From Halosimplex aquaticum (GTDB taxonomy: Archaea; Halobacteriota; Halobacteria; Halobacteriales; Haloarculaceae): 64,000 nucleotides of DNA. Where the stretch lies: the NCBI RefSeq assembly GCF_028747785.1, contig NZ_CP118158.1, positions 310,001 to 374,000 on the forward strand. The letters are read 5' to 3'. The notes beneath the pieces are model-generated. The model ran no database searches. It had not been told where the DNA came from and saw only the letters and a list, made by a program, of their open reading frames with translations. Made by a program: the position numbers and the translations under genes. Below are positions 16,271 to 25,302 of this stretch, in pieces (positions within the stretch are counted from its first letter, which is position 1; each line of letters begins with the position of its first letter).

Positions 16271-18934
16271 GGGCGCACGTGGAACCGACTCCGCCGTACC
16301 TTCACCAGCCCGGGGCTGGTCGTCGCTCCAGACGAACTCCCGGGCTTGTGCCTGCTCGACGGGGGCGCGCTCACCCCGACCGGCCAGCGCGCCGTCGGGA
16401 TTCGCCACAGCGAACGGACCGGCATCGCACTGCCACCACCGGGCAAACTCCAGCGCTACGAACCACCGGGCATGGCGCTCGTCCGCCCGCTGACGAGCGA
16501 CCGCCAGCCCGTCGACGACCCGCTGGTGCTTCCACCGGCGAACCAACCCCGCCACCAGGTGATCGTCGGTGACACCGGGTCGGGGAAGTCCGTCCTTACG
16601 ATCGGCGCGATGCTCTCAAATCTCGACGCCACCGACGGCCCGGATATCCTCTTCGACTACAAGGGCGGGGGCACTGCCCAGGAGTACCTACAGTCACACT
16701 ACCGAACGCAGGGCGACCTCGACGACGTGCTGTATTTCGACCTCACCAGCGTCCTCCCAGCATTCTCCTTTTTCGACATCGGCCCGCTGCTCGACGCGGG
16801 GCTACCCCGCGAAGAAGCCCGCTCTCGAAAGACCGGCCACTACGAGGAAATCCTCCGCGGTGCGATGCCAGCCGGCCAGTACGACGACGCGACTGAATCG
16901 CCGCGGGTCATCCGGAATCACCTGCGGGCGCTGTACGACCCCGTCCACGGATCCGATGCCTTCGCCCACTCGAAGCTCTACGACACCCTCCAGCGCACAC
17001 AGGGTAACGAGACACCGCCGTCCGTGTCCGACCCGACCTTCGAGTCGTACTTCTCGGGGCTCCTCGAACGCGACCGCGAGGTCTTCACGAAGGTGCTGGG
17101 CGGGGCCATCTCTCGCGTCGAAACCATCGCGACTGACGCCCGGTTGGCGCCGCTGTTCAATCACGTCCCCGAGGGCGACGACGCCCGCTTCGACTTCACC
17201 GAGGTCGTCGACGAGGAGACGGTGGTCATCTTCGACTTCGGCGGGATGGAGACGCGGATCAAGCGGACGCTCACGCTCGTGTTGCTGTCGAACCTCTGGA
17301 CGGCGCTCAAAGCCCGCGAAGAACGGACACCGAGCGACGCGGACACCCCGCAGGTCAACCTCTACCTCGAAGAGGCGAAAGACGTCGCCGATACCGAGCT
17401 GGTAGATACACTGCTCGCCCAGGGCCGAAGCTTCGACCTGTCGGTCACGCTGGGGGTGCAGTTCCTCGAACAACTGGACTCGCCGGACCCGGCGAACAAC
17501 ACGTATCGCGAGGCGCTCAACGAGACCGCGACGTTCGTCGTCGGGAACGTCGCCGTGGACCGCCACCTGCCGGACGTGCTCGCGACGGGAGATATGCCCC
17601 CGAGTGAGGTCGAACGCCGTCTCGGCGCGCTGCGCCGGGGTGAGTGGCTCGTCCGTCCCGGTGCGGGCTTCGGTGAACCGTCGGTCCGGCCGTTCCTCGG
17701 TGAGTCGCTGCCGGCGCCACCCGGCCACCCCGCGAGCGACGACACGCTCGTCGGCCGGGAGCGACGCGCCTTCGAGGATGCCGTCGAGTCACTGCAGGAA
17801 CGGACCCGCGAGCAAGCGGGCATCGAAGTCGGCGAACCGAGTACGGTCGACCACGAGTTCGGCTCGGGTGACGACGAGGCCGTGGGCACCGACGGGCTCC
17901 CCCGCGTCGACACGCTGCTGCCCTACACGAAGCGGCTGCCCGAGTGCGTCGACTACGATGAGACTGCACATGCGATCCGCTGTGAGGGCTGTGACAACCG
18001 TTACAACGCAAGCGCCCAGGGCATGATGCAGGCGATCGACTGCTGTCACTCGATGGCCGCCGTCGACCTGGACGACTTCCCTATCTGCGATCTCAATCTC
18101 TCGCTGTCCTCCGAGGAGATCGTCGCGTCGGAGTACTCCCCCAGAGAGCTGTGTTTCATGCAGGCGGTCTACAACGCCCAGCAGAACAACTACGAGCGCC
18201 CGGAGTACGACATCGCCCGCGACTCGATGATCCGGATCCAGGAGTACGCCGGCATCGACACCGACGACGTCGAGCAACTGATCGACGACGGGCTGGTCAC
18301 CAAGGATACCGACCGCCCCTATCGCCTCTACTCACTCACGCCCGACGGTCGGGACGTGATCCAGGAGTCCCACAGCCTCGGCGTCGCGTTTGGCCACGGG
18401 AAGGGCGACCTCGACGAGTCCGCCGAGCACGTCCTCGGCGTCGAGGTCAGCGACCGCTGGGCGACTCGCGAGTTCGCCAAGAATCCCGACTCCGACGTGG
18501 TGACCATCCGCCCCTACTACAATCTGAAAGAGGGGTCGCTCGACGCCGACGCCTTCTTCGGCGACGACGAGGACGTCGAAGCCGCCGCAGACGACTTCGA
18601 GAACCACCGATTGGACCTCGTCGGCCTCGACGAAGACGGCGAGATCGTCCTGACGATCGAGGTCGAACGCATCAACCACGATACCCGCCGGGCGGTGCCC
18701 GACGACTACGACAAGATGGCCGCCTGCGATCCCGACGAGGCGATCTGGGTCGTGATGTCACACAAGGACGCCCACGAAGTACTCGCCGCGCTCAACGACC
18801 CGCTCGACGGTGAACCACGCGTCGAGAAGACCTACTCGGAGGGGACGCCCGCCCAGTCCATGCAGATCGACGAACCTGGCTTGACGGATATCTACACGGT
18901 GGCACAGCTCCGCGACGAGATCATCGACGAGTAG
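16271..18934 (+). pseudogene. ATPase and C-terminal part of the interrupted HerA/VirD4-class protein
   Basis: Continues in frame after the TAA. In composite numbering from 15146: Walker A GDTGSGKS at about 475-482; DYKGGGT; Walker B LYLEEA near 739-744; a sensor-like stretch VTLGVQFLEQL. Next come a Cys cluster (CEGC ... DCC, about 946-967), a winged helix (about 1020-1080) and a domain with DLVGLDEDG then TIEVER, resembling a PD-(D/E)xK nuclease core. The first in-frame ATG after the stop is near 16471, inside the conserved region, so normal re-initiation is unlikely. If read through, it would be a DNA-pumping ATPase of a plasmid or integrative element. Confidence 0.8.
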
Positions 18935-18963
18935 TCTAAGACGAACGTGGAGTGACGTGATGG

Positions 18964-19551
18964 ATGTCCAAAATGACTATGCCGTTTATAGATTTAAAGA
19001 GACACGCCATGCCTGCAAGTCCGAACCTCAGCCATCAAATTAGAGAGGAGATCGACGAGGTATACACGTTCCCCATAAATTATGATCACTTGGGATACGA
19101 CGTTGAGACCTCAACAGTCTTGGTGAACTACAGAGACGACGGGACTGCAACAGTTATCGTTAGCGACCCACCCGGCAGACAGGGATACTACGAGAATTAT
19201 CCTGATTCCGCTGAAGACGATCCTGTTCGCCAAGCGAAACACGAACTTGCAGACGAGTTAGTAGAACGATCGGAGACGCTGCTTGCCGGATATGACCCAC
19301 AAAGGAGCTATTGGAGGGCAAATAGTGGAAATAGATCTCTCAGGGACATATATGTTAGAGTGGATGAAGAAGCGGTGGATGAAGTAATACTCAAAATGTG
19401 GCAACTACTCGTTGAGTTCAAGCCGAAATACAAGGAGTATCTTCAAGAGCATGAGCCTGAAGAGGTGGTGTCACCGGACTCGTCGCTCAAAGAGAAGGTC
19501 GAAGAGATTACTGGTGGCCTGAATCAGCCCTTTACCTCAAATCCGGAATAG
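18964..19551 (+). CDS. Hypothetical protein downstream of the plasmid ATPase
   Basis: 195 residues starting MSKMTMPFIDLKRHAMP, 29 bases after the ATPase stop, so probably the same transcription unit. The middle has strands (STVLVNYRDDGTATVIVSD) and the C-terminal half is helical (VDEEAVDEVILKMWQLLVEF). Codon use is visibly AT-richer than in flanking genes, pointing to acquired DNA. No domain is recognised. The final codons NPE and their DNA match the end of the gene at 14330. Confidence 0.6.
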   Translation: MSKMTMPFIDLKRHAMPASPNLSHQIREEIDEVYTFPINYDHLGYDVETSTVLVNYRDDGTATVIVSDPPGRQGYYENYPDSAEDDPVRQAKHELADELVERSETLLAGYDPQRSYWRANSGNRSLRDIYVRVDEEAVDEVILKMWQLLVEFKPKYKEYLQEHEPEEVVSPDSSLKEKVEEITGGLNQPFTSNPE

Positions 19552-19587
19552 GGCCGCAGTGGAACGTCGAACTGTCGACATCTCTGC

Positions 19588-20065
19588 CTACGAAACGCGA
19601 CTCACGCCGACCCACTGGAACCGTCCCGCGCGACCGGCCATCACCGACGGAAAATCCGTGACAGTGAGCCTGTAGAGCGTCCCCGGTGACTCGGCGCGAC
19701 GAACGTTCCTCGAGGTGAGGAATCCATCGTTGACGTCGCGGCCGCAGACTCGCCAGGAACCCTGTCGCTTCGACCACTTCGGTTTCAGTCCGAGTTCGAC
19801 GACGAGGCGACACAGTTGCCCGGCAAGCCGGTCACTCGCAGTGTAGTAGGTGCCCCGCTCGTTGCCGTCGCCTGCGAGCAGGGTTTCATAGAGGAGTCGC
19901 TGTTGGTCCTCACAGAGGCCCCAGACGAGCGGCGGGAGCTGCTTCTCGTGGCTTCCCGTTCCACAGAGCGATTCGAGTAACCGTCCGAAGACTTTCGAGG
20001 CGAATGTGAACGAACAGGAATCTCTGTGTCCGACAAATCCCATCCGGTCAAACAGATCCGCTATC
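19588..20065 (-). pseudogene. Intein-like/LAGLIDADG homing endonuclease remnant, N-terminus lost at the IS
   Basis: About 159 codons remain. ETLLAGDGNERGTYYTASD followed by RLAGQLCRLVVELGL is a DOD (LAGLIDADG-type) motif with the acidic catalytic position. Near the end, LYRLTVTDFPSVMAGR and RFQWVG match the C-terminal splicing/hedgehog-like region of archaeal inteins (compare the usual VYDLTVEDNHT ... GRFQW). The expected His-Asn splice end and a host extein are absent. The upstream half is cut off by the IS element starting at 20066. It is probably a dead or free-standing homing endonuclease. Confidence 0.65.
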
Positions 20066-20080
20066 GAGGGTGTCATAGAA
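20066..20080. repeat. IS terminal inverted repeat, transposase 3' side
   Basis: gagggtgtcatagaa, exact inverted match to 21120-21134. Confidence 0.85.
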
Positions 20081-20086
20081 TCCATC

Positions 20087-21085
20087 TCATACCGTGATGA
20101 CGGTGCTTCCCGGATTGTCACCTCGTTCGTAGTTGGTGACGGCGACGACGAGTCGAACGCAGAGCGCAAGGAACACCTGCGCTCGGGCGTGGACGCGGCC
20201 TCGGGCGCGTAGCGTCCCGAGGCCGCAGTCCTTGACCGCATCGTTCGTTCGCTCGACCTGACTCCGGCGGTTGTACGTCTCGTCTAGGATCGACTGTTTG
20301 AGCTGAATCTCGTCACTGTGTTTCTCGATGCGGTCTTCGACTCTGTACTTGATATTGAGCGGATCGTCGGTGTTTCGCGGGTTGTACGGGGCGATTGGCA
20401 CGACTCCTGCGGTCAGCAGGAGGTCGTGCCAGTCGAGCGTGTCGTAGGCGCTGTCACCGAGCATCCAGATCGGCTGGGCGACGGCGAGCGCGTCACGGGT
20501 GACGCGCATCGCCGTCTCTTCTGCGGCTTGTTTGCTCTCGGTGAACTCGGCTGCAATCGGGATCTTTGCGCCGGTTGAGACGATCGTACAGCCGTAGCCG
20601 TAATAGTACTCCTCAGCGGTTGGGTCGTAGTTCTTCGACGCATCTGGGTCGGATGGCATCGCTCGCACGTCCGTCGAATCGATTCGGTAGGTCATGTCGA
20701 GCAGGCCGCGGGCGGCGGCCTGCTCGACGAGGTGGTCGAAGACTTCGTCGACGACGTGTTCGAGGTCGGTGAGGAAGCGATCGACCGCGTCTCTTGAGGG
20801 CGGTCGATCGAAGCCACAGCTGAGCCAGACGACCGTGTTCTGGAGTTCTCGTGTGACCGGGCGAATGCCGTAGATGTCCTTGTAGTAGCAGTGGAGGAAC
20901 GCTCGGAAGAGTTCTGGTGGGTGGTGGTCTCGTGTTCGCCCCCGGCGAGCGGGGGCGAACACGTCGAACTCGCTGAAAAAGTCGAACTCAAGATGCTCGA
21001 ACAACGCGAGCGTCTCGGTAGCCACTACATTGAAGAACTCGTCGATAGAACCCTCTTCTTGCAGGGTGCTGGCGCTCGTAGACAC
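20087..21085 (-). CDS. DDE transposase (ISH-type, IS4/IS5 class)
   Basis: 332 residues, apparently complete. Catalytic triad candidates are the Asp in YRIDSTDVRAM, the Asp in MLGDSAYDTLD and the Glu in YNRRSQVERTND, in the usual D-D-E order. The N-terminal 100 residues include a DNA-binding-like stretch (HHPPELFRAFLHCYYKDIYG). The end VTNYERGDNPGSTVITV matches well-known haloarchaeal transposases from memory. A strong hairpin lies in its early coding region (20931-20963). Confidence 0.9.
   Translation of the reverse strand: MSTSASTLQEEGSIDEFFNVVATETLALFEHLEFDFFSEFDVFAPARRGRTRDHHPPELFRAFLHCYYKDIYGIRPVTRELQNTVVWLSCGFDRPPSRDAVDRFLTDLEHVVDEVFDHLVEQAAARGLLDMTYRIDSTDVRAMPSDPDASKNYDPTAEEYYYGYGCTIVSTGAKIPIAAEFTESKQAAEETAMRVTRDALAVAQPIWMLGDSAYDTLDWHDLLLTAGVVPIAPYNPRNTDDPLNIKYRVEDRIEKHSDEIQLKQSILDETYNRRSQVERTNDAVKDCGLGTLRARGRVHARAQVFLALCVRLVVAVTNYERGDNPGSTVITV
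20931..20963. promoter_or_regulatory. 14-bp perfect hairpin inside the transposase gene
   Basis: cgtgttcgcccccg, loop gcgag, then the exact complement. It encodes the FAPARRGR part of the transposase about 120 bases after the start codon. In RNA it would be a very stable stem that could limit translation. A regulatory role is inferred. Confidence 0.5.
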
Positions 21086-21119
21086 AGTTCCAACACCCTG
21101 CGTCCTCGTGTGTGAGGCT

Positions 21120-21134
21120 TTCTATGACACCCTC
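21120..21134. repeat. IS terminal inverted repeat, transposase 5' side
   Basis: ttctatgacaccctc, exact inverted match to 20066-20080. It lies 34 bases before the transposase start. Confidence 0.85.
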
Positions 21135-21945
21135 TGAACAGCCAGTCGTCGCCCGGACGCCAGCCGTCTTCGACTCCTCGCGGGTACCCGTACGCGAACG
21201 CGACGGCAATGGTCGCCAGAACGAGGGCCGGAACGAACGACGAACTGAAGGCCTGCGGCCCCGCCCAGCCGAAAACGGTCGCGGCGACGGCCGCCCGGCC
21301 GCGGACCCGACTGCCGCTGTCACCGAACACGAGGTACGTGCGCGTCGACACCTCGTCGCCGGTCCAGACGACGCGATCACCCCGGACCGCCGCGCCCGGA
21401 ACGTCGACGAGCGGCACCGTTCCATTGGGACCGTGGACGACGAGACGGTCGGTTCCGATCCGGAGCGGCGCTCGGTCGATCTCGTCCGACCGCGCCTCGC
21501 CGTCCTCTCGGAAGAATCGGTCTGCGACCAGCACGCTGAAGCGTCGCTCCGTCATCGGTTCGACCCGGTACGTGACGACGACCTCGTCGCCGTCGACCCG
21601 GGCGTCCAGATCCAGCCGCTCGAACGCCGCCCCGGAACGGTCGCTGTCGCGTTCGATCGCTCGCAGTCGCTCGACGACTCGCTCGGCGGTCGTTCCGTTG
21701 ATCCCGTCGCGGTTGCCGAGCGTCATCCGGGCGACGAACCGCGCGTCGCCGCTCTCGCGCAGGTGAACGTGCGTCGCGCTCTCCTCGACTTCGGTCGCGC
21801 CGGGCCCGTCGGTGACGTCCTCGACGGCGTCGACGCAGCCGTGACAGATGACTTCCTGCGTAGACATCGGTCCGCTGCACCCCGCCAGCAGCGCGAGACC
21901 GGCGACGAGCAGCAAGGCGGCAGCGAGCCTCCGACGGGACGACAT
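21135..21945 (-). pseudogene. Lipoprotein gene truncated by the IS, paralogue of 23628-25130
   Basis: About 270 codons are left. The N-terminus MSSRRRLAAALLLVAGLALL ends in the lipobox LLAGC. Then come the CHGC pair, ESATHVHLRESGDA, VVVTYRVEPMTERRF and DRLVVHGPNGT, all matching the 500-residue protein at 23628. The homology stops at DDW, where the IS right end begins; the remaining open codons are IS sequence. The missing half would contain most of the membrane helices, so the product is probably non-functional or a free lipoprotein. Confidence 0.82.
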
Positions 21946-22016
21946 ACGGGCCGACTGGTTCGCCGTTCAACAAGAGTCTTGCCCCGATCGCGGCTCGCGG
22001 CGCGCCCGCCGGCAGC

Positions 22017-23153
22017 TTACTCCCGCAGGAGCGCGTCGCCGTGGCGTTCGCGGAGCCGACGCAGTCGCTCGCGCTGGTCGGCCACTCGCGGCGGGAGTTC
22101 GTCGTAGACGTCCTCGAAGAGGTCGTCGACCGCGGGCGCGGTCCGGGATTCGGCCTCCTCGATTGCATCGGTGACGCGTTCGTCGACCCGCGCGCCGACG
22201 GTCTCGATGGCCTCCTCGTCCAGCCGACCGGTGTCGAGGAGGAACGTCTCCAGGCGGTCGATCGGGTCGCGCTGGCGCCAGTAGGCGACCTCGTCGTCGT
22301 CGCGGTAGACGTCAGGGTCGTCGGCGGTCGTGTGGGCACCGTAGCGGTACTCGACGGACTCGATCAGCGTCGGGCGGAGGTCCTCCGGGTCGGGGTCGAG
22401 CGCCTTCTCGCGGGCGTACCTGACGACCGAGTAGACCGCGAGGGGGTCCATCCCGTCGACGCGGACGCCCTCGAACCCGTAGGCGCGGGCCTTCTGGGCG
22501 AGCGTCGCGCTGGCCGTCTGGCGGTGTCGCGGCACGGAGATGGCCCACTGGTTGTTGTGACAGCAGAAGACGGCGGGCGCGTCGAAGACGCCCGCGAAGT
22601 TCATCGCCTCGTGGAAGTCGCCCTCGCTCGTAGCGCCGTCACCGAAGTGAGAGAGGGCGACCGACTCGTCGCCGCGGTGGCGGGCGGCCATCGCCGCGCC
22701 GGTCGCGTGGGGGAGTTGCGTCGCGATCGGGATGGCCTCGGGCGCAATCGTCGGTCCGCCCGCCGAACCGCACGGCAACCGGTCGCCCATGAGCCCGCGC
22801 AGGACCTCCGCGAGGTCGAAGCCGGCGACCAGGCGGACCGCGTGCTCGCGGTAGGTGGGGAACACCCAGTCGTCGTCGGCGAGCGCGAGCGTGCTGGCGA
22901 CCTGGCCGGCCTCCTGGCCGCTCATCGGCGCGTAGGTGGCGAGCCGGCCCTGCCGCTGCCAGCTCACCGCTCGCTCGTCGAAGCACCGGGCCGTCCGCAT
23001 CGCCTCGTACATCGCCACCAGCGCGTCGTCCGAGAGGTCGGGCACCGTCGCGTCCGGGAGGAGTTTGCCCTCCTCGTCGAGGACGCGGACTTCGCCGGTC
23101 TCCTCCGCGTAGTCGTTCGTCCGTACCAGATCGGTGTCTCGTATCGTGCTCAT
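22017..23153 (-). CDS. 2-oxoacid dehydrogenase E1 component, alpha subunit (TPP-dependent)
   Basis: 378 residues. It has the thiamine diphosphate motif GDGATSEGDFHEAMNFA ending in NNQWAIS, the conserved SGQEAGQV and YREHAVRL regions, and the phosphorylation-loop-like YRYGAHTTADDPD. With a beta subunit, E2 and E3 it would decarboxylate pyruvate, branched-chain or another 2-oxoacid. No E1 beta, E2 or E3 gene is near; it is flanked by two paralogous lipoprotein genes. It could pair with a beta subunit elsewhere or be an alternative alpha subunit. Which acid it uses cannot be read here. Confidence 0.9.
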   Translation of the reverse strand: MSTIRDTDLVRTNDYAEETGEVRVLDEEGKLLPDATVPDLSDDALVAMYEAMRTARCFDERAVSWQRQGRLATYAPMSGQEAGQVASTLALADDDWVFPTYREHAVRLVAGFDLAEVLRGLMGDRLPCGSAGGPTIAPEAIPIATQLPHATGAAMAARHRGDESVALSHFGDGATSEGDFHEAMNFAGVFDAPAVFCCHNNQWAISVPRHRQTASATLAQKARAYGFEGVRVDGMDPLAVYSVVRYAREKALDPDPEDLRPTLIESVEYRYGAHTTADDPDVYRDDDEVAYWRQRDPIDRLETFLLDTGRLDEEAIETVGARVDERVTDAIEEAESRTAPAVDDLFEDVYDELPPRVADQRERLRRLRERHGDALLRE

Positions 23154-23627
23154 GGTGGGTGCGTTCGGATACCGCAGTCGCGAGTCGCTGGCGCGCCGCG
23201 GGCGTCCCCGCGACGCAACGCGGTCTGTCGAGGGTCGATGCGTTTGGGTCGGGGTCGGGGCGCCGTCGAGGCGGGCCCCGGAACGGCGGCGATCAGCCTG
23301 TCGGGCGTCGAACGGCGAGAGAATCCGCCAGTCGTGTGCGGAACCGGGAGCCTACCGTATCGGACCACTCGGAGGTCGGGGCAGACGCCGTCCGCGCAGC
23401 ACTGGCGGAAGACATACGTGAACCGAAGCGCCATTTACACTTAATAATTGTGTGGGATTCCGCACCACACCGCACGAACGTCCGCATTTTCGGCCACCAA
23501 CGGCGGGTGAGCGGGCCGCGAGCGCGACTGCTGGAGTCGCGAGAGGGGCGACGATAGCGACGGCCGGTAGCCAGAGACTGCCTCAGCGAGTGCTCGCCCA
23601 GAGCGCGGCGGAGAAGCGGATCGGGTG
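23154..23627. other. Intergenic region before the E1 alpha gene
   Basis: 474 bases. An AT-rich element at 23430-23450 (cttaataattg) could be a leftward promoter, but it lies about 280 bases from the E1 alpha start. The only leftward frame after it is Arg/Pro-rich and not acidic, so it was not called. The remainder is GC-rich with no recognised feature. Confidence 0.4.
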
Positions 23628-25130
23628 TCAGCGAGTCGCCGTCCAGAGGGCGACGTAGAAGAGGAGGGCACCGACGTAGGAGGCGGCGAGTCCCCAGAAG
23701 AGCACCATCCATGCTCCGCCGCTCCCGTGTGCGCCGACGGCGACCGCGCGTCCGAAGGCGACGACCCACGCGCTCACGAGCGACGCACCGACGGCGACCC
23801 ACCGCAGTCTCGTCCTGTCCCGGTCGACGACGCCGAACCCGAGAGCGGCGAACGCGACCAGCGGGACCAGTCCCAGGGGGTAGGCCACCGTCTCGGCGTA
23901 CGACCCGCGATGGTCCGCGGCCAGGGCAAGCGTCAACAGCATCGCGACCCCGGCCGTCGCCCCGGCGACGCGAGTGCGGTGACGGGCTCGCGGCGTCGCG
24001 AAGACGTCGGGGAGGACCCGCTTTACCGTCGTCGCCGTGTCCTCGTAGAACATCTTCGGGTACTCGCCGGTCACGTCGACGTCCTCGGGACGAGCGTCCG
24101 CCGGGGCCGCTCCGGCGTCGGTCGACGCCCCTGTCGCGTCCCCGGAGGACGTGAACGACTCCCACGAGACGTAGGCGACACCGACGACCAGCGCAGCGAG
24201 AAGGACGAGACTCGGGAGAGCGTACCCGAGGAAAGCTAGCGCGGTCCACGTGACCACGGTCCCGACCGGGACGAGGACGAGCATCTGGAATCGCCTGTCC
24301 GACAGCGGCGACCAGTCGTCCGACGGGTCGACTCGCCCGGTGTACCTGAGACAGCCCGCGAGTACGACGACGAGCGGAGCCCAGGCGGCGGCCGTCCCCA
24401 AAGCCGCGATCGGGCTCGCCCACGTCAGGACGTCGACCGTCGTCGCGACGGTCGCGACCGCGTCGGGCGTCCCCGGGGCCCCGAACAGCAGGTACGTCCG
24501 CGTCGAGATCCGGTCGGATTCCCAGACGAGGCGGTCGCCGTGCATCGTCGCCCCCGGCGGTTCGGCGAGGGGTTCGGTCCCGTCGGGGCCGTGGACGACG
24601 AGCCGGTCCGTCTCGATCCGGGCCGGGTCGTCGGGGTCGCTCGCCTCCAGACGGCCCTCGCCTTTCTGTCGGTAGAAGCGGTCGAACAACACCGTGCCGC
24701 CGATCCGTCGGGCGTCCATCTCGGCGACGCGGTAGGTGACGACGAGGTCCTCGCCGTCCATCGCGACGCGGAGGTCTCGGCGGTCGAACGCCGGCCGCTC
24801 GTCGCGATCTTCGTCCCTCGTCGGAGCCCCCTCGGTGAGCTTCGCCCGGACCAGATCGAGGAGCGTGCCGTTCGCACGGAACTCGTCGACTCCGGCCCCG
24901 TCGAGCGTCACCTCGGCCTCGACCCGCGCCCCGCCGCTCTCGCGGAGGTACAGGTGCGTCGTGCTCTCGGAGACGGCGACCGAACGATTCGTCTCCTCGG
25001 TGACGGCGGACACGCCGTCGACGCAGTCTTCGCAGACGACCTCCACCGGCGGGGGCGCGGAACACCCAGAGAGGAGCGCGAGGCCGAGCACCGCGACCAG
25101 CGCGACTCGCCTGCGACCGAGGGCGATCAT
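23628..25130 (-). CDS. Membrane-anchored lipoprotein with multiple helices
   Basis: 500 residues. A signal peptide with lipobox LLSGC, then CEDC (two Cys, possible metal or disulfide), an extracellular beta-rich domain to about residue 240 (STTHLYLRESGGA, DLVVTYRVAEMD, DRLVVHGPDGTEPL, STRTYLLFG) and seven or more hydrophobic segments after about 240, split by a polar loop (SGDATGASTDAGAAPA). The exterior domain plus membrane bundle layout suggests a surface sensor or transport accessory. Its closest relative in the window is the truncated gene at 21135-21945. Function unknown. Confidence 0.82.
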   Translation of the reverse strand: MIALGRRRVALVAVLGLALLSGCSAPPPVEVVCEDCVDGVSAVTEETNRSVAVSESTTHLYLRESGGARVEAEVTLDGAGVDEFRANGTLLDLVRAKLTEGAPTRDEDRDERPAFDRRDLRVAMDGEDLVVTYRVAEMDARRIGGTVLFDRFYRQKGEGRLEASDPDDPARIETDRLVVHGPDGTEPLAEPPGATMHGDRLVWESDRISTRTYLLFGAPGTPDAVATVATTVDVLTWASPIAALGTAAAWAPLVVVLAGCLRYTGRVDPSDDWSPLSDRRFQMLVLVPVGTVVTWTALAFLGYALPSLVLLAALVVGVAYVSWESFTSSGDATGASTDAGAAPADARPEDVDVTGEYPKMFYEDTATTVKRVLPDVFATPRARHRTRVAGATAGVAMLLTLALAADHRGSYAETVAYPLGLVPLVAFAALGFGVVDRDRTRLRWVAVGASLVSAWVVAFGRAVAVGAHGSGGAWMVLFWGLAASYVGALLFYVALWTATR

Positions 25131-25302
25131 GCCCCCTCTGTGTCGACTCGGAGTAAATAACTTTCCCCTGTCACGTGTCCCGGACCGTCACCGGTGCGGC
25201 CGTCGGTAGTCCGTGCGTTCCCCGGGTCGCCGCGAAAGTCGGTGTGAGACGGACAACCGGGGCTTCGTCAGGTTCAAGAACGCGCTCGGCGACCTCCTGG
25301 TA

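Larger units (their letters stand above)
20066..21134 (-). mobile_element. Insertion sequence with DDE transposase, 1,069 bp
   Basis: Bounded by perfect 15-bp inverted repeats, gagggtgtcatagaa at 20066-20080 and its complement at 21120-21134, and filled by one transposase gene. The length and ends fit IS4/IS5-class haloarchaeal ISH elements. The bases next to the ends (ctatc left, tgaac right) do not match, so there is no target duplication. The left flank is an endonuclease remnant and the right flank a truncated lipoprotein gene, which suggests a deletion or rearrangement after insertion. Confidence 0.85.

Noticed and set aside
23150-23434. 94-residue leftward frame behind an AT-rich element
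   Set aside because: Arg/Pro-rich, not acidic, no recognisable motif; it overlaps the start of E1 alpha.
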